Shown here: positions 50,695 to 60,737 of the stretch, one piece after another
Numbering within the stretch: position 1 is the first letter of the stretch
Layout: every line of letters begins with the position of its first letter
Assembly (NCBI GenBank): GCA_017620885.1
Contig: JAGAUF010000085.1
Location: forward strand, 50,116-114,115
Direction of reading: 5' to 3'
Length of the DNA: 64,000 bases
From: Muribaculaceae bacterium
GTDB lineage: Bacteria; Bacteroidota; Bacteroidia; Bacteroidales; Muribaculaceae
The notes under the pieces: generated by a model
Told to the model about the DNA's origin: nothing
The model's input: only the letters and a program-made list of their open reading frames with translations
Databases searched by the model: none
Translations under genes and position numbers: made by a program

Positions 50695-51702
50695 CTATAA
50701 TTCAATCAGTTCGTCAATTTCAAAATCTCTTTTCGCCTTCTTCCCGATCACCTCTTCCCATCGCATAGGAGAGATGCCGGTGCCGGGACGCTTCACGCCC
50801 AAGTTTTCCTCGGTCAGCATTTCCCCGGCGTGTATAGGATTTCGTGCCACAATGCTTTTGCGTGCCACAGCAATATTCTTCCGTTCAGAATCCGCGACCC
50901 GTTTGACCCCGTCGCCCAAAGCTTTCTCCACATTTCTGATTCCTTTGACCATCTCGGAGAGTTCCGCAGGTTCGAGCGACGCCTTGTGGTCGGGACCGGG
51001 CAGCGAGCGGTCGAGAGTGAAATGTTTTTCGATTACTGTCGCGCCAAGCGCAGCTGCGGCCACAGGTATTTCGATGCCCGGAGTGTGATCGGAATAGCCG
51101 GTCTGCACGTGTAATGCTTCGCGCATCGTCTTAATACACAGCAGATTGACATCGTTGTATGGAGCCGGATATTGCGTCGTGCAATGCAAAACTGTCACAT
51201 CGTTACGGCTTTTCCCGAATTTCTCAAGCAAATTCAGCGCGGCTTCCACATCGTCCATCCCACTCATCCCGGTTGAAAGAATTACGTGTCCTTTCCGGGC
51301 TGCTATTTTCTTGATTAGCAGATAGTTCGTTATTTCTCCGGAAGGTATTTTCCACGTCGTAATCCCGAGCGAAGCAAGGAAATCGACGCTCTCCTCGTCA
51401 AACGGAGTAGAAAGGAATTCAATTCCTCGCTCTTTGCAGCGCTGCATTAAAGCCCGGTGGTCATCTTCGCTCAGTTCCAGACGGCTGAGCATTTCGAGTT
51501 GCCCTTCGCTACCGTCGTGCGTGTTTTCGACTTGATATTCAGCTTTCCGTGCCGCTGCCGTCACGAGATTTTTGGCCTTAAACGTCTGAAATTTAACCAT
51601 ATCCGCACCGGCCTCTGCAGCCGCATCTACAAGACGAAGCGCCATCTCGACAGATCCGTTATGATTCACCCCCGCTTCCGCTATAATCAGTGTTCGGCTC
51701 AT
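50695..51702 (-). CDS. neuB: Nonulosonate synthase, NeuB/LegI family, 335 aa
   Basis: TIM-barrel synthase that joins a ManNAc-like sugar with phosphoenolpyruvate. Visible: AEAGVNHNG, KFQTFKA, STPFDEESVDFL, KIPSGEITN, STGM and the C-terminal SAF (antifreeze-like) domain with SIVARNPIHAGEMLTEENL. ATGA overlap with the acetyltransferase gene. Confidence 0.92.
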   Translation of the reverse strand: MSRTLIIAEAGVNHNGSVEMALRLVDAAAEAGADMVKFQTFKAKNLVTAAARKAEYQVENTHDGSEGQLEMLSRLELSEDDHRALMQRCKERGIEFLSTPFDEESVDFLASLGITTWKIPSGEITNYLLIKKIAARKGHVILSTGMSGMDDVEAALNLLEKFGKSRNDVTVLHCTTQYPAPYNDVNLLCIKTMREALHVQTGYSDHTPGIEIPVAAAALGATVIEKHFTLDRSLPGPDHKASLEPAELSEMVKGIRNVEKALGDGVKRVADSERKNIAVARKSIVARNPIHAGEMLTEENLGVKRPGTGISPMRWEEVIGKKAKRDFEIDELIEL

Positions 51703-52322
51703 AATTCTTTCAGCTTTCCATCTATAAATATTCCGGGTTTATCTATGTCGTGTCTGACGACGCTTCCAGAGGCCACAATAACACCGGACGTTATTTTCAC
51801 CCCCTGATTGACAACACTATTGCTCCCTAAAAATACCTCTTCGCCGATTTCGCAACCCCCGTTTACAATTGCTCCGGTGGATATGTGCGATCCCCGGCCT
51901 ATTATGACGTCGTGCTCTACTATGCATCCGGTATTCAATATTACTTCGGGGCCAACGGTGGCTCCGGCGTTTACCGTGGCGTGATGAAGGACGACCGTCC
52001 CGGAGCCTATCGAGGCATAACGGGATACGTATGCAGTCGAGGCAATAACAGTCGCCAATTTTCCTCCGGCTCGTTCTATTCTCTTGTGAAGACGGCGTCT
52101 CAGGGATGCGGATTTGATAAACCCGACTGTCACGATAAATTCATAATCTCCGGCAAGCGATTCGATTTCGTCGTCAGTCCCCGCTACGAGATGCCCTAAT
52201 ACGTAACTTCCCGTATATTCGGGCGTGTCCAGAATACAATGGATTTTGCGTCCGGCAGACTCTGCCGCTTCTATTACGGAACGGCAATGGCCGCCCCCAC
52301 CTACAAGGACAAGTTCCTTCAT
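51699..52322 (-). CDS. Sugar O/N-acetyltransferase, NeuD/PglD/LegH-like, 207 aa
   Basis: N-terminal Rossmann-like part with GGGGHCRSVIEAA, then left-handed beta-helix hexapeptide repeats (about 90-200) with the catalytic His in NTGCIVEHDVIIG. In this setting it likely acetylates the 4-amino sugar. Coupled by ATGA to neuB. Confidence 0.85.
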   Translation of the reverse strand: MKELVLVGGGGHCRSVIEAAESAGRKIHCILDTPEYTGSYVLGHLVAGTDDEIESLAGDYEFIVTVGFIKSASLRRRLHKRIERAGGKLATVIASTAYVSRYASIGSGTVVLHHATVNAGATVGPEVILNTGCIVEHDVIIGRGSHISTGAIVNGGCEIGEEVFLGSNSVVNQGVKITSGVIVASGSVVRHDIDKPGIFIDGKLKEL

Positions 52323-53482
52323 TTGAGGTCAAGAATTACGCCCGACGGAATATTGACCGCTCTCTCGGCGAGGTATTCGGAATTGGATAAATCTGACCGG
52401 AGACAATCGCGGAACATCGGCAGACGGTGCATCAGCGTCCAGAGAGGACGCGTCATAACGCCGTTATCATTCGTCCGCTCAAGAAATTCGTCTCGTTCTT
52501 CGCGCCCCGGAAGCAAAATAGTATTGAACCAGTAATTAGCGCGCGATTCCGGCAACTCGGTCATAAATTCGATGTCGCTCTGCCGGGAAAAGAAATCGGC
52601 ATAACGGGCCGTGACTTTACGTTTGGCTTCTACGTATCGTTCGAGGTTCTCAAGTTGGGCACATCCGAGGGCGGCATTGATGTTGGGCATACGGTAGTTG
52701 TAGCCTATCATATCGTGATTGAACTCCCAGCGGTGGGGCACTTTAGCCTGCGTGGTGAGATGCTTGGCGCGGTCGCCGAGTTCCTTGTCGCGGAAGAGTA
52801 TCATTCCGCCCCCTCCCGTTGTAATCGTCTTGTTGCCGTTGAAGCTGACGCAACCTATATCGCCGAACGTGCCTGTGTGTTTCCCCTTGTAGAACGAACC
52901 GATGCTCTCAGCCGCGTCCTCGACGAGAGGGATGTTATACTGAGTACAGATTTCAGTGATTTCATCGATGCGGCAAGGGATGCCGAAAGTGTGCATCGGG
53001 ACGCAGGCCGCTATTCGTCGCCCTGTGGTATTTTCGACGAGAGAACCGTCTGCCGTGCGGTGTGTATTTGATTCGAGCCATTGACGGAGCACTTCAGGCG
53101 ACATCCCCATCGTGTCGCGGTCCACGTCGATGAAGAGGGGTGAGGCGCCACAATAGCTGATTGCATTGCATGTGGCTATGAAGCTGACAGGCTGCGTCAG
53201 GACGAGATCGCCATCTCTTACGCCTGCCATCATCAGGCCGACATGGAGCGCCGAGGTCCCGTTGACGCAGGCTACGCATCGCGCCGCCCCGGTGTATTCT
53301 GACATCATCTCCTCGATACGGTCAACGAATTTGCCGACGCTGGAGACGAACGTCGTGTCAATACATTCGTTAATATATTTCTTTTCGTTTCCGACGAACA
53401 GAGGTGCGTGCAAAGGAATGAACCCTTCGCCGTATATCTTGCGGATTATCGTTATTATATCATCAATCTCTTTCTCTTTCAT
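52319..53482 (-). CDS. PLP aminotransferase, DegT/LegC family, 387 aa
   Basis: Sugar aminotransferase fold; the Schiff-base Lys is in SFNGNKTITTGGGG (about 208-221), with VEDAAESIGSFY before it. The FVSSVGKFVDRIE start motif is typical of LegC. Six bases separate it from the dehydratase gene. Confidence 0.85.
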   Translation of the reverse strand: MKEKEIDDIITIIRKIYGEGFIPLHAPLFVGNEKKYINECIDTTFVSSVGKFVDRIEEMMSEYTGAARCVACVNGTSALHVGLMMAGVRDGDLVLTQPVSFIATCNAISYCGASPLFIDVDRDTMGMSPEVLRQWLESNTHRTADGSLVENTTGRRIAACVPMHTFGIPCRIDEITEICTQYNIPLVEDAAESIGSFYKGKHTGTFGDIGCVSFNGNKTITTGGGGMILFRDKELGDRAKHLTTQAKVPHRWEFNHDMIGYNYRMPNINAALGCAQLENLERYVEAKRKVTARYADFFSRQSDIEFMTELPESRANYWFNTILLPGREERDEFLERTNDNGVMTRPLWTLMHRLPMFRDCLRSDLSNSEYLAERAVNIPSGVILDLK

Positions 53483-53488
53483 CCTTGC

Positions 53489-54694
53489 TTACATTTTTTG
53501 GTCGAGGTTTCTGCCGAGCTCTTCATGGGAAAAGTTGGGAAGGAACCGTCTAAGCACTTCTACGACTTGTTCTTTGGTGAAATCCTGACGAGCGAATACG
53601 TCGGTCAGTTCCTTAAAGAAGGCATTGATTTCTTCCATATCGCGGCGGTCTGTCTCCTCCACTACTCCGAGGCTGGCGAATCGGTCGAAGTTTACCCTCT
53701 CTGTATCAGTGAAAAATTCCTCGAAGGCCTTCTCTCCTGTGGTGTCTGATCGGAAATAGTATACGGGACATCCTCCCCGGGAGTAGACGTCAGCCGAATT
53801 GATACGCGCTTCGGCATCGCTCTCGAAGGCGACTTTTTCGAGTCCGTTTTCTCTCACGAAATCGTCGCAAATATCTGAGAACCGTTTCATATTTTCTTCC
53901 TCCAATTTCGGGAAGAAAATTTCACCGGAACGGCCGAGAATGCAGGCAAGCAGGCATATCTGACCGCTCTCCTCGGGAGAGACAAAGTAGCGTTCCACAT
54001 CCGAGGGAGCCACGAGCGGCTGACGGGCGGCAAGACGGTGTACCCATCCGTCGGGGAGCGAGCCGTTGCTGAATGCTACGTTGGCGAAACGGGCTGTCGT
54101 CACCTTGAAGCAGTCGCTGTAGGCCATCACCATCTCCTCCATGACGCGCTTTGAGGCTCCCATGATATTTACGGGATTGGCGGCCTTGTCGGTCGATACG
54201 CAGAAGAAATGGCGCGGAGGTATCTCTTTCAGAAGATCAAGAAGATGTTTTGCTTTCAGGTCGTTGTTTTCCAAAAGGGCGCGGACAGAGAAGCGGTCTT
54301 TCTCGCTGCGCACATGTTTGTGAGCCGAGAAATTGGCCACAATGTCAAACCCGCCGTTTTCGCGGAAAATCTGTTCAAAAATCGGATCTGCGAAATTCAG
54401 CGTATAGGTAAGATAGATTTCCGGAACATTCAAGGCCGCGTCGCTTCTCAGGTCGCGGGTCAGCTCGGCGAGGCCGTTTTCATTGATGTCGACTACTACG
54501 AGCTTTGATGGATTATAGCGCAGTAGCGCGCGGATAAACGATGCTCCGATAGATCCGGCACCCCCTATCACAAGGGCGCTCCGTCCTTCTATTTCGTCTC
54601 TGAGACGCGCGTCGTTGGCCTTAAGGTCGGGAGTGAAAAGACTCTCGGAGCGTTCAGTGACGTATTTTGATATAAATTCGTTTAAATCTATCAT
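53489..54694 (-). CDS. Nucleotide-sugar 4,6-dehydratase, LegB-like, 401 aa
   Basis: SDR/CapD-type enzyme with NAD motif GGAGSIG (about 44-50) and a catalytic region STDKAANPVNIMGASKR (about 171-187) where the Lys of the active site follows M-G. Would make the 4-keto-6-deoxy sugar for LegC. First gene of the sugar operon. Confidence 0.8.
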   Translation of the reverse strand: MIDLNEFISKYVTERSESLFTPDLKANDARLRDEIEGRSALVIGGAGSIGASFIRALLRYNPSKLVVVDINENGLAELTRDLRSDAALNVPEIYLTYTLNFADPIFEQIFRENGGFDIVANFSAHKHVRSEKDRFSVRALLENNDLKAKHLLDLLKEIPPRHFFCVSTDKAANPVNIMGASKRVMEEMVMAYSDCFKVTTARFANVAFSNGSLPDGWVHRLAARQPLVAPSDVERYFVSPEESGQICLLACILGRSGEIFFPKLEEENMKRFSDICDDFVRENGLEKVAFESDAEARINSADVYSRGGCPVYYFRSDTTGEKAFEEFFTDTERVNFDRFASLGVVEETDRRDMEEINAFFKELTDVFARQDFTKEQVVEVLRRFLPNFSHEELGRNLDQKM

Positions 54695-54741
54695 TTCTAA
54701 TATGATGTATGGCGGAGTCGTGTTCTCCCCGCTGTATTTGA

Positions 54742-56607
54742 TTATATTACCTCCTGAACCTCGTCTACGCCGCTTATTGTGGCGATATGGCTGATAATCA
54801 TCTGGAGCTCGGAGTAGGAATGTACCGCGAAGGTAATTATGCAGGTCACTATGGCGTCGGTAGTCTCCGTGTTGATACTTCCGATGGAGAGATTCAGCTC
54901 GTTGGTAATGCAGTCTACGAGGTCTATCAGCATGTGATAGCGGTCTACGGCCTTAATCCGGATTGCGACCGGATAAAGCGTATCGGAGGGAGCGTAATCG
55001 ACGGAAACGATGTCGTCGCCACGTCGTGAGGCGAGGCTTATGGCATCCGGACAGTCACGTTTATGTACCATAATACGCCCATTATCCATCTTGAATCCTA
55101 CCACCTCTTCCCCGGGAATCGGCTTGCAGACAGGGCACCGGTCATATTTCGGTTTAGGGAGCTTGTGAAGATAATTGCCAATTGCCTTCTTGGATTTGTA
55201 AGTATTGGCACATTCGAGCCAGTTCGCTTCCGGATGTGCGTCAGGATCGGTAAATACCCGTACAACGTCGCCGCGGTGCAGACGCGTCTTTATTGAGGCG
55301 AGACGGTTGTTGATTTGGGCGAATTTCAGATGACGTCCCAACTCACTGTGAAGCTCGTAGGCGAAATCGATTACCGTAGCGCGCTGAGGAAGCACGATTC
55401 CTTTCCCCTGTGGGGTGTAGACGGTTATGTCGTCGTTATAAAACGAAGTGACGACGTTTTCGATGAATGATACTCCGTCATGTTTCTGCTCAGCGAGTTC
55501 ACGGAGCACATTACGGAATTTCTCGATCCATTTCCGGATATTATCGACCTTGCGTTCGGCCATACAGCCTATCTGCGAGTTCTTTATCATACGCCGGCTG
55601 CTCACGTGAATCTCCTGCCAGCTTCCGAAATCGGGAAGAAGCTTGAAATGGAGACTCTGATAGCCGTTTTCCTTCGGAGTGTCGATATAGTTCTGAAGGC
55701 TGACCGGTTTCTCTTTGAAATGGTCGGTGAGGATGGAATAAATGCGGAGGGCCATATTTTTCTCCGAAACACCTTCGATGGGAGAGAACACTATCTCGAT
55801 GAAACACCGATATTTGAGATGATTGAAGTCGTCGCCGTATTTCTGCATCTTACGCCAAAGGGAATATGGCTTGCGATAGTCCACATATACGATGGCGTCG
55901 ATACCCTTGTTTTCGAGTATTTCCTGTATGTTCTGGCAGAACTTGTTGAGCGCGTCGCCACGTTGCTCCATATCGGCATCTATGCGGCGGCACAGGTCGT
56001 CATATTCGTGCGGACAACGGAAACGCAGGCTGAGGTTTTCCAGTTCGGTCTTTACGTTGTAAAGGCCGAGGCGGTTGGCGAGGGGAGCGTAAAAATAGTC
56101 GGTCTCTCCGGCTATCTTCATCTGCTTGTCCGGGCGCATGGAGGAGAGTGTGCGCATATTGTGGAGACGGTCGGCAAGCTTCACGAGCAGAGCGCGTATG
56201 TCGTATTGCACGGCATTGAGCATCTTGCGGAAATTGTCCACTTGCTTGGAGTCGACGTATTTCTCTTTCTTGTCTTTGGTGACGACTCGCACAAGGAAAG
56301 CGACATCGTCGCCGAAGCGCTTCTGAATGTCTTCTATGGTATAGTCAGTGTCCTCTACTACGTCGTGAAGGAAGGCGGCGATGACGGAGTTGGTGTCGAG
56401 CATAATCTCTTCGGCGGCAATCGTCGCGACGGCGATAGGATGGAAGATATATGGTTCGCCCGATTTACGGGTCTGACTGGAATGTGCTTCACGTGCGAGT
56501 GCAAACGCCTCGCGGAGACGTTTCATATCGTCGGCTGAAGCCCGGTCGGACATCGCCTCGAAGACTCGTTCGGCTCGTCTTTCGATTTCTTTAGAATAAT
56601 CCATCAT
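54742..56607 (-). CDS. RSH (SpoT-like) (p)ppGpp hydrolase, 621 aa
   Basis: HD hydrolase domain intact: FHPIAVA, FLHDVVEDTD and KLADRLHNMRT. The synthetase region is divergent: RKPYSLWRKM and YIDTPKENGYQSLH remain, but the place of the metal-binding Asp reads CFIEIVF. TGS (about 395-460) and ACT (about 545-620) follow. Likely hydrolase-only. Confidence 0.85.
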   Translation of the reverse strand: MMDYSKEIERRAERVFEAMSDRASADDMKRLREAFALAREAHSSQTRKSGEPYIFHPIAVATIAAEEIMLDTNSVIAAFLHDVVEDTDYTIEDIQKRFGDDVAFLVRVVTKDKKEKYVDSKQVDNFRKMLNAVQYDIRALLVKLADRLHNMRTLSSMRPDKQMKIAGETDYFYAPLANRLGLYNVKTELENLSLRFRCPHEYDDLCRRIDADMEQRGDALNKFCQNIQEILENKGIDAIVYVDYRKPYSLWRKMQKYGDDFNHLKYRCFIEIVFSPIEGVSEKNMALRIYSILTDHFKEKPVSLQNYIDTPKENGYQSLHFKLLPDFGSWQEIHVSSRRMIKNSQIGCMAERKVDNIRKWIEKFRNVLRELAEQKHDGVSFIENVVTSFYNDDITVYTPQGKGIVLPQRATVIDFAYELHSELGRHLKFAQINNRLASIKTRLHRGDVVRVFTDPDAHPEANWLECANTYKSKKAIGNYLHKLPKPKYDRCPVCKPIPGEEVVGFKMDNGRIMVHKRDCPDAISLASRRGDDIVSVDYAPSDTLYPVAIRIKAVDRYHMLIDLVDCITNELNLSIGSINTETTDAIVTCIITFAVHSYSELQMIISHIATISGVDEVQEVI

Positions 56608-56686
56608 CTGTATTTTTATTCCATTTCAAATTTAATATCGGGATGCTTCCGGGGAATTTGTGCCCCTTCAGACATCCATATTGTCG

Positions 56687-59158
56687 CTATACCGGGTCGA
56701 CGTCGTAATAGACGAGGGTACCTTTCATGCACGGGTCGGCGCACATTTGTTCGTATATGGCGCGGAGTATTTCCTTCACTTTCTTCATCGAGGCTTCGGA
56801 TTCCACCTTCAGCATAATCGATTGCAAATACCATGTAGAGACACGGCTGACAAAAGGCTTCTCCGGCCCAAGTACGCGTTGCCCGAATACGCGGCGCAGC
56901 GCGAGGGCGAATCCGACGGCGACAGAATCCACCAGACGCGCGTCTTTATTCTTTATGTAAATGACAATTATACGCGTATAGGGGGGATAGAGATATTTCT
57001 CGCGATCGGAGAGTTCGGCACGGTAGAAGCCATCGTAGTCGTGAGCTTTTACACGGGCGAGCACATCATTGTCGGGGTCGGTGGTCTGCACTATGACTTT
57101 GCCCGGTTGGTCGCGGCGGCGTCCGGCGCGTCCCGACACCTGCTCTATCATATTGAATGCGCGCTCATTGCTCCGGAAATCGGGGAAATTGAGCATCGTG
57201 TCGGCATTCAGCACACCCACTACGCGCACTTTGTCGAAATCGAGCCCCTTGGTCACCATCTGCGTGCCGACAAGGATGTCTGTTTCGTGGCGCGAGAATT
57301 CCTCGATAATTTCCTGATAGGAATCTTTATTGCGCGTAGTGTCGAGATCCATTCGGGCAACCCGATATCCGTCAAATTCCTTGTGAAGCTCTTCGGCTAT
57401 GCGTTCCGTGCCATAGCCGAACACTTCGATTCCGTTCTGACCACAAGCCGGGCAGACATTAGGGGGAGTTATGGAATAGCCGCAATAGTGACATCGCAGC
57501 TGATTTGACTGCTTATGATAAACGAGGGAAACGTCGCAATTGACACACTTCGGCTTCCATCCACATTCCGTGCAGACGACGTATGGCGCGAAGCCTCGGC
57601 GGTTTTGGAACATAATCCCCTGTGCGCCCTCTTTGAGCGCGGCGTGCATCGACTCGCGCAACGGCTCGGAAAGTATCCCTTTGGCAACTTTGCGCTTGCG
57701 TTGCACCTTCATATCGACGATTTCTACATCGGGGAGGACGGCGCCCTCGAAGCGTTCAGCCAGTTCCACGAGTCCGTATTTGCCGTTCTCGGCTTTATAG
57801 TAGGTCTCGACGGCAGGGGTAGCCGAGCCGAGGAGTGTCTTTGCGCCGTGCATGGATGCAAGGACGATGGCAGCGTCACGCCCGTTATATCTTGGTGCCG
57901 GATCGTATTGTTTATAGCTCGATTCATGTTCTTCGTCTACTATGACGAGACCGAGATGAAAGAAGGGGAGGAAAACGGCGGAACGCACGCCGAGGACGAT
58001 GAGAGGCTCGTGGCTCTCCAGTACGCGCTTGTAGATGTCGACGCGTTCGCTATCGCCGAATTTGGAGTGATATACGAGCATACGGTCGCCGAAAACGCGA
58101 CGCAGACGATCGGTGAGTTGTGTGGTGAGGGAGATTTCAGGGACGAGATAAAGGATTTGCTTGCCACTGTCGAGAGCGTCCTTCATCAGATGGGTGTAAA
58201 TTTCGGTTTTGCCGCTCCCGGTGACGCCATGCAGAAGTGTCACGGCATGAGTCTGCATCTCGCTGCGGACTTTTTTCAGAGCAGATGACTGTGCCTCGGA
58301 GAGGGGCTTGAGGGCGATTGTATCACTCTTTCCTGTTTGTTCAAACCGATTGGTGACGCGGGTATATTCCTCAAAGACACCTTTGTCCACGAGAGCTTTG
58401 ATAATGCCGGGATTCGTGCCGTTGGCGGTCAGCAATTCCGCTTTTGTGACTTCGCGTAGATGGTGGGAGAGATTGAACCATCCTGATTTGTCGAGATAGG
58501 CTATAAGGGTGTTCTGCTGTCTCGCCGAGCGTGTCAGTAGATCAAACTTTGAGTGAAGCGCGTCTTGGTCTCCGCGTTTTACGCTCAGGCGTATGCACTT
58601 CTCTTTCTTGCTCCGATAGCGTTCCACGGCTTTCTCATCTACTCGGATGATACCTTCTGAAAGGAGCATATTGACGCGTGTGCCTATGTTTTTGTCTTTC
58701 AAGTCGCGCCCCATTTCGTCGAGGCGGACTCGTTGCTTGTTTTCGAGGTAAATTACAATCTCGGCTTCGCGCTCTTTGAGAATGATGCCGCCGTCGTTTT
58801 CGAAATCCTTATTGAGTGAGACATACGTCTCGCTTTCGATTTTCATGCCGGAGGGGAGGGCGGCTTTGTAGACATCGCCGACGGTGCAGAGATAATAGTC
58901 GGCGAGCCATTCCCATAGCTTGCGTTGCGGATAACGTACCGACGGACGCTCTTCGAGCTTGGCAAGGACTTCTTTGACCTCGTAGTTTTCCGGACGACGG
59001 TGATGGATTTCATCTACGATGGCCGTATAATATTTGCGTCGTCCGAACGGCACATAAATTCTCATACCGACCTCAAGAGCGCCCTGAAGCTCTTCGGGGA
59101 TGGCGTAAGTGAATTTGCCGTGGAGGGGCAATGGCAATATTACATCGACGAAGTCCAT
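56687..59158 (-). CDS. priA: Primosomal protein N' (PriA) helicase, 823 aa
   Basis: Full-length PriA: N-terminal 3'-end binding domain, Walker A GVTGSGKT, DEEH, GSATP, the eight-Cys zinc module (CTECGWKPKC, CDVSLVYH, CHYCGYS, CPACG) and the C-terminal part. Restarts stalled forks. Confidence 0.95.
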   Translation of the reverse strand: MDFVDVILPLPLHGKFTYAIPEELQGALEVGMRIYVPFGRRKYYTAIVDEIHHRRPENYEVKEVLAKLEERPSVRYPQRKLWEWLADYYLCTVGDVYKAALPSGMKIESETYVSLNKDFENDGGIILKEREAEIVIYLENKQRVRLDEMGRDLKDKNIGTRVNMLLSEGIIRVDEKAVERYRSKKEKCIRLSVKRGDQDALHSKFDLLTRSARQQNTLIAYLDKSGWFNLSHHLREVTKAELLTANGTNPGIIKALVDKGVFEEYTRVTNRFEQTGKSDTIALKPLSEAQSSALKKVRSEMQTHAVTLLHGVTGSGKTEIYTHLMKDALDSGKQILYLVPEISLTTQLTDRLRRVFGDRMLVYHSKFGDSERVDIYKRVLESHEPLIVLGVRSAVFLPFFHLGLVIVDEEHESSYKQYDPAPRYNGRDAAIVLASMHGAKTLLGSATPAVETYYKAENGKYGLVELAERFEGAVLPDVEIVDMKVQRKRKVAKGILSEPLRESMHAALKEGAQGIMFQNRRGFAPYVVCTECGWKPKCVNCDVSLVYHKQSNQLRCHYCGYSITPPNVCPACGQNGIEVFGYGTERIAEELHKEFDGYRVARMDLDTTRNKDSYQEIIEEFSRHETDILVGTQMVTKGLDFDKVRVVGVLNADTMLNFPDFRSNERAFNMIEQVSGRAGRRRDQPGKVIVQTTDPDNDVLARVKAHDYDGFYRAELSDREKYLYPPYTRIIVIYIKNKDARLVDSVAVGFALALRRVFGQRVLGPEKPFVSRVSTWYLQSIMLKVESEASMKKVKEILRAIYEQMCADPCMKGTLVYYDVDPV

Positions 59159-59251
59159 TTATTATCGTGACACACCGTGATTAAATCCCCTATCAGAGCC
59201 TTGAAGCCTCCGGTTGTACGGATGGGTGAAACAAACTCACCTGAGCAAAGG

Positions 59252-59875
59252 TCAGAAGAGGTAGGTGAGATTGACGGTCCACCCTTGTGATCGGGCGGAA
59301 AAATTGTCGAGTTTGCGGGTTCGTATCTCGTAAGTAAGTCCCCAGTAGTATCCGCCGCTTATCTGGAAATGTTTCATAATCTCGGCTCCGATACCACACT
59401 GGAGGCCGAAGCATCCGGTGGGGTATTCGAGAGCTTTAAGATTATTGTGGCCAACCGTGAAACTGAATACGGGACCACCGTATACGAAGGGGGCGAGATA
59501 ATCTTCAAAACCGCCAAATCGGGTGTATTTGAAGCGGAGATTGAGCGGAATCTGCAAGGTGTGAAGCCAGCACTGCTCCGTGCCGTAGCCGTCGGAGGCC
59601 CATACTTCTTTTTCGCCGAGATGCAGCTTTGCTCCGTGCATATTGTAGCGTAGGCCAAAATCGACTCCAAATCCGATGCCGGGAATCATAATCTCACCCA
59701 TTACGCCGACTTGCGGCCCGGGTGTCATATCGCTTTCTATCAATTTCTGTTTGAAATGGAAGTTGTAGAAGTTTGCGCCGGCGGTCGGTCCCCAACGGAA
59801 ACCGGCATTGGCTGAAAATACACCGATTATGACGGCGACAGCTACAAGCAGATGTATGGCAATCTTCATCTTCAA
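59252..59875 (-). CDS. Outer-membrane beta-barrel protein, 207 aa
   Basis: Signal peptide (IHLLVAVAVIIGVFSANA), repeated amphipathic strands and a C-terminal Phe (NLTYLF) typical of BAM-inserted barrels. Related to the next gene upstream (PorT-like, OmpX-size). Confidence 0.8.
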   Translation of the reverse strand: MKMKIAIHLLVAVAVIIGVFSANAGFRWGPTAGANFYNFHFKQKLIESDMTPGPQVGVMGEIMIPGIGFGVDFGLRYNMHGAKLHLGEKEVWASDGYGTEQCWLHTLQIPLNLRFKYTRFGGFEDYLAPFVYGGPVFSFTVGHNNLKALEYPTGCFGLQCGIGAEIMKHFQISGGYYWGLTYEIRTRKLDNFSARSQGWTVNLTYLF

Positions 59876-59897
59876 ATGATATTATTATCTCCGAGCC

Positions 59898-60533
59898 TTA
59901 GAAGAGGTAAGCTGCGGTGACAGTCCAATAATTGTTTTTCACCTTAAGTTTTTCGGCATCTACGCCAAATACCTTGTCGGCTACGTTGTTCATACCGAAG
60001 CCGTAGCTGGCGCCTATCTGAAGGTGATTGAGAAGCTCAACGCCGAGGCCGACGTTCCATGCTGTCTGGCACGTCTTGGTCTTGAAGGAGTCGAGAGTGT
60101 TTTTGTCGAGCTTGAATGCAAACGTGGGGCCGGTGAATATGTAGGGCTTGATAAGCTTTTCCACAGCCGGGATAGTGAGTTTGTATTTCAGGTTGATGGG
60201 GATTTCGATGAAGTTCTTACCTACGTTTGTTTCAGCTTCGCTCTTGATTGAAGAGATGAGATCGCCCGACGAGGCAGGGATGTCGATGCTATTGTTCATA
60301 TAGGTGTACATGACAGATCCGTCGATGCCGATGCCGATGACAGGAACGGTGAATTCTACCATTACACCGCCGGTGAAGCCGCATCCGTTGTCTTTGTCGA
60401 ATGTTTTCTGGTTCAGATGAAGCTCATTGACGTTGATACCGGCCTTAATACCGAACCGGAACTGTGCTGAGGCTGTCGATGCGCACGCAATTACCATTAC
60501 GAGGGCAAGGATGATTTTAGTAGTTTTTTTCAT
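59898..60533 (-). CDS. Outer-membrane beta-barrel protein, 211 aa
   Basis: Start taken at ATG 60533 (MKKTTKIILALVMVIACAST); a signal peptide ends at ASA. Alternating strands and a C-terminal VTAAYLF. Paralog of the gene at 59252-59875. Promoter at 60624-60655. Confidence 0.8.
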   Translation of the reverse strand: MKKTTKIILALVMVIACASTASAQFRFGIKAGINVNELHLNQKTFDKDNGCGFTGGVMVEFTVPVIGIGIDGSVMYTYMNNSIDIPASSGDLISSIKSEAETNVGKNFIEIPINLKYKLTIPAVEKLIKPYIFTGPTFAFKLDKNTLDSFKTKTCQTAWNVGLGVELLNHLQIGASYGFGMNNVADKVFGVDAEKLKVKNNYWTVTAAYLF

Positions 60534-60623
60534 ATTAAGTAAGTTCTTGATAATTATTCTTTTCAGTGTGTGGAGCGGCACGGGAACCGCCTGATTTTAG
60601 TCCTGTGGAGGACAAATAATCGA

Positions 60624-60655
60624 CAAAGTTAATAAAAAAAAATTATCGTCGCAAA
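60624..60655 (-). promoter_or_regulatory. Promoter of the barrel gene pair
   Basis: Read leftward: TTTG at 60655-60652, 20 bases, TAACTTTG at 60631-60624. Confidence 0.75.
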
Positions 60656-60671
60656 TTATGATTGGAAAAAG

Positions 60672-60704
60672 AAAACCGGGGATGCGTATGCACCGCCCGG
60701 TTTT
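60672..60704 (-). terminator. Terminator after the large secreted-protein gene
   Basis: AAAACCGGG (60672-60680) pairs with CCCGGTTTT (60696-60704) around a palindromic loop; leftward transcripts then meet CTTTTTC. Confidence 0.75.
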
Positions 60705-60737
60705 ATGGGTTGGATAGGCCGAAGCCTTCTGTTTCAA

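Noticed and set aside
55480-56538. Long rightward ORF of 352 codons opposite the RSH gene
   Set aside because: It is fully antisense to a clear RSH gene, has no promoter and no recognisable domain; long antisense frames are expected opposite G+C-rich coding DNA.
57515-58288. Rightward ORF opposite priA
   Set aside because: Antisense to the zinc module and helicase motifs of PriA, which are unmistakable.
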